A stretch of 5,371 nt of DNA from JBDTLH01 sp039934875. GTDB lineage: Bacteria; Acidobacteriota; Terriglobia; Terriglobales; Acidobacteriaceae. Under the pieces are notes generated by a model that was given only the letters and a program-made list of their open reading frames with translations, was not told the DNA's origin and searched no databases. The DNA is taken from NCBI GenBank assembly GCA_039934875.1, contig JBDTLH010000342.1, positions 1 through 5,371 on the forward strand. Direction: 5' to 3'. Numbering within the stretch: the stretch's first letter is position 1; each line of letters starts with the position of its first letter. The position numbers and the translations under genes are program-made. Positions 5,276-5,371 of this stretch are shown here, piece after piece.

Positions 5276-5371
5276 CTGGAAGCGCTCTCCACGCCAGAAA
5301 ATCGTCTCCCCGAAGAAGCTCGCTATCCAGACTGCCATCGCAAGGCAATCGCGAAGCGGTACCAGCCACAT
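5243..5371 (-). CDS. Membrane glycosyltransferase C-terminus, HpnI/GT21-like (5' truncated by window)
   Basis: The minus strand is open from the right edge to a TGA whose complement is at 5243-5245, giving 42 C-terminal residues. The peptide PLRDCLAMAVWIASFFG followed by ETIFWRGERFQLRRGKLVRFV fits the tail of ceramide-glucosyltransferase-like family 21 enzymes, including the hopanoid-associated HpnI. In these, a last transmembrane helix is followed by a short cytosolic W-R-G-x-R-[FY]-x-L motif. The hydrophobic stretch (about residues 9-21 of the fragment) agrees. The catalytic domain is outside the window, so neither sugar donor nor lipid acceptor can be assigned, and HpnI identity is only a likely guess. 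The ATG codon at the very edge is within the gene, not its start. Its last 33 bases overlap the end of the convergent unknown gene. Confidence 0.72.
   Translation of the reverse strand: MWLVPLRDCLAMAVWIASFFGETIFWRGERFQLRRGKLVRFV

Noticed and set aside
5157..5369. Minus-strand open frame of 70 codons near the right edge
   Set aside because: It is out of frame with the glycosyltransferase tail on the same strand, which has a hydrophobic helix and a recognisable W-R-G-x-R motif; this frame is Arg/Gly-rich noise.

Overview
The window is a GC-rich, tightly packed bacterial chromosome segment with short intergenic gaps. It holds seven protein genes, two of them cut by the window edges. I see no tRNA, rRNA, CRISPR array, insertion sequence or phage gene. 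The gene mix is an NtrY-like histidine kinase tail, exported rhodaneses, a 3-oxoadipyl-CoA-type thiolase and the tail of an apparent HpnI/GT21-type glycosyltransferase. Together with the base composition this suggests a soil-type Gram-negative bacterium, and the overall look resembles Acidobacteriota. That placement is an impression from family knowledge and was not tested.

Layout from left to right. Positions 1-575 (+) are the C-terminal half of a sensor histidine kinase. Positions 609-1478 (+) encode a full-length AraC-family regulator with a histidine-rich N-terminal sensor region. After a 70-bp gap come two paralogous, probably exported two-domain rhodaneses (1549-2466 and 2463-3410, both +). 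Their stop and start codons overlap by four bases, so they form a translationally coupled pair. A complete pcaF/paaJ-type thiolase lies on the minus strand (3411-4622), with its stop codon directly touching the stop of the second rhodanese. It shares an 80-bp divergent upstream region with a plus-strand gene of unknown family (4703-5275). The end of that gene overlaps by 33 bp the minus-strand C-terminus of a membrane glycosyltransferase (5243-5371, entering from the right).

How the genes may work together. The only convincing functional unit is the rhodanese pair, possibly controlled by the adjacent AraC regulator. In the gap between them an eight-base direct repeat recurs at 22-bp spacing, as expected for AraC-type half-sites. 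Each rhodanese has one degenerate domain without a catalytic cysteine and one domain with it, and the two active-site loops differ (CEIGWQA and CRSGMQS), which hints at divided roles in periplasmic or envelope sulfur transfer. The thiolase, the unknown gene and the glycosyltransferase look like independent neighbours. I did not find a clearly new multi-gene system. The best candidates for follow-up are the AraC-rhodanese unit and the unrecognised tryptophan-rich protein.
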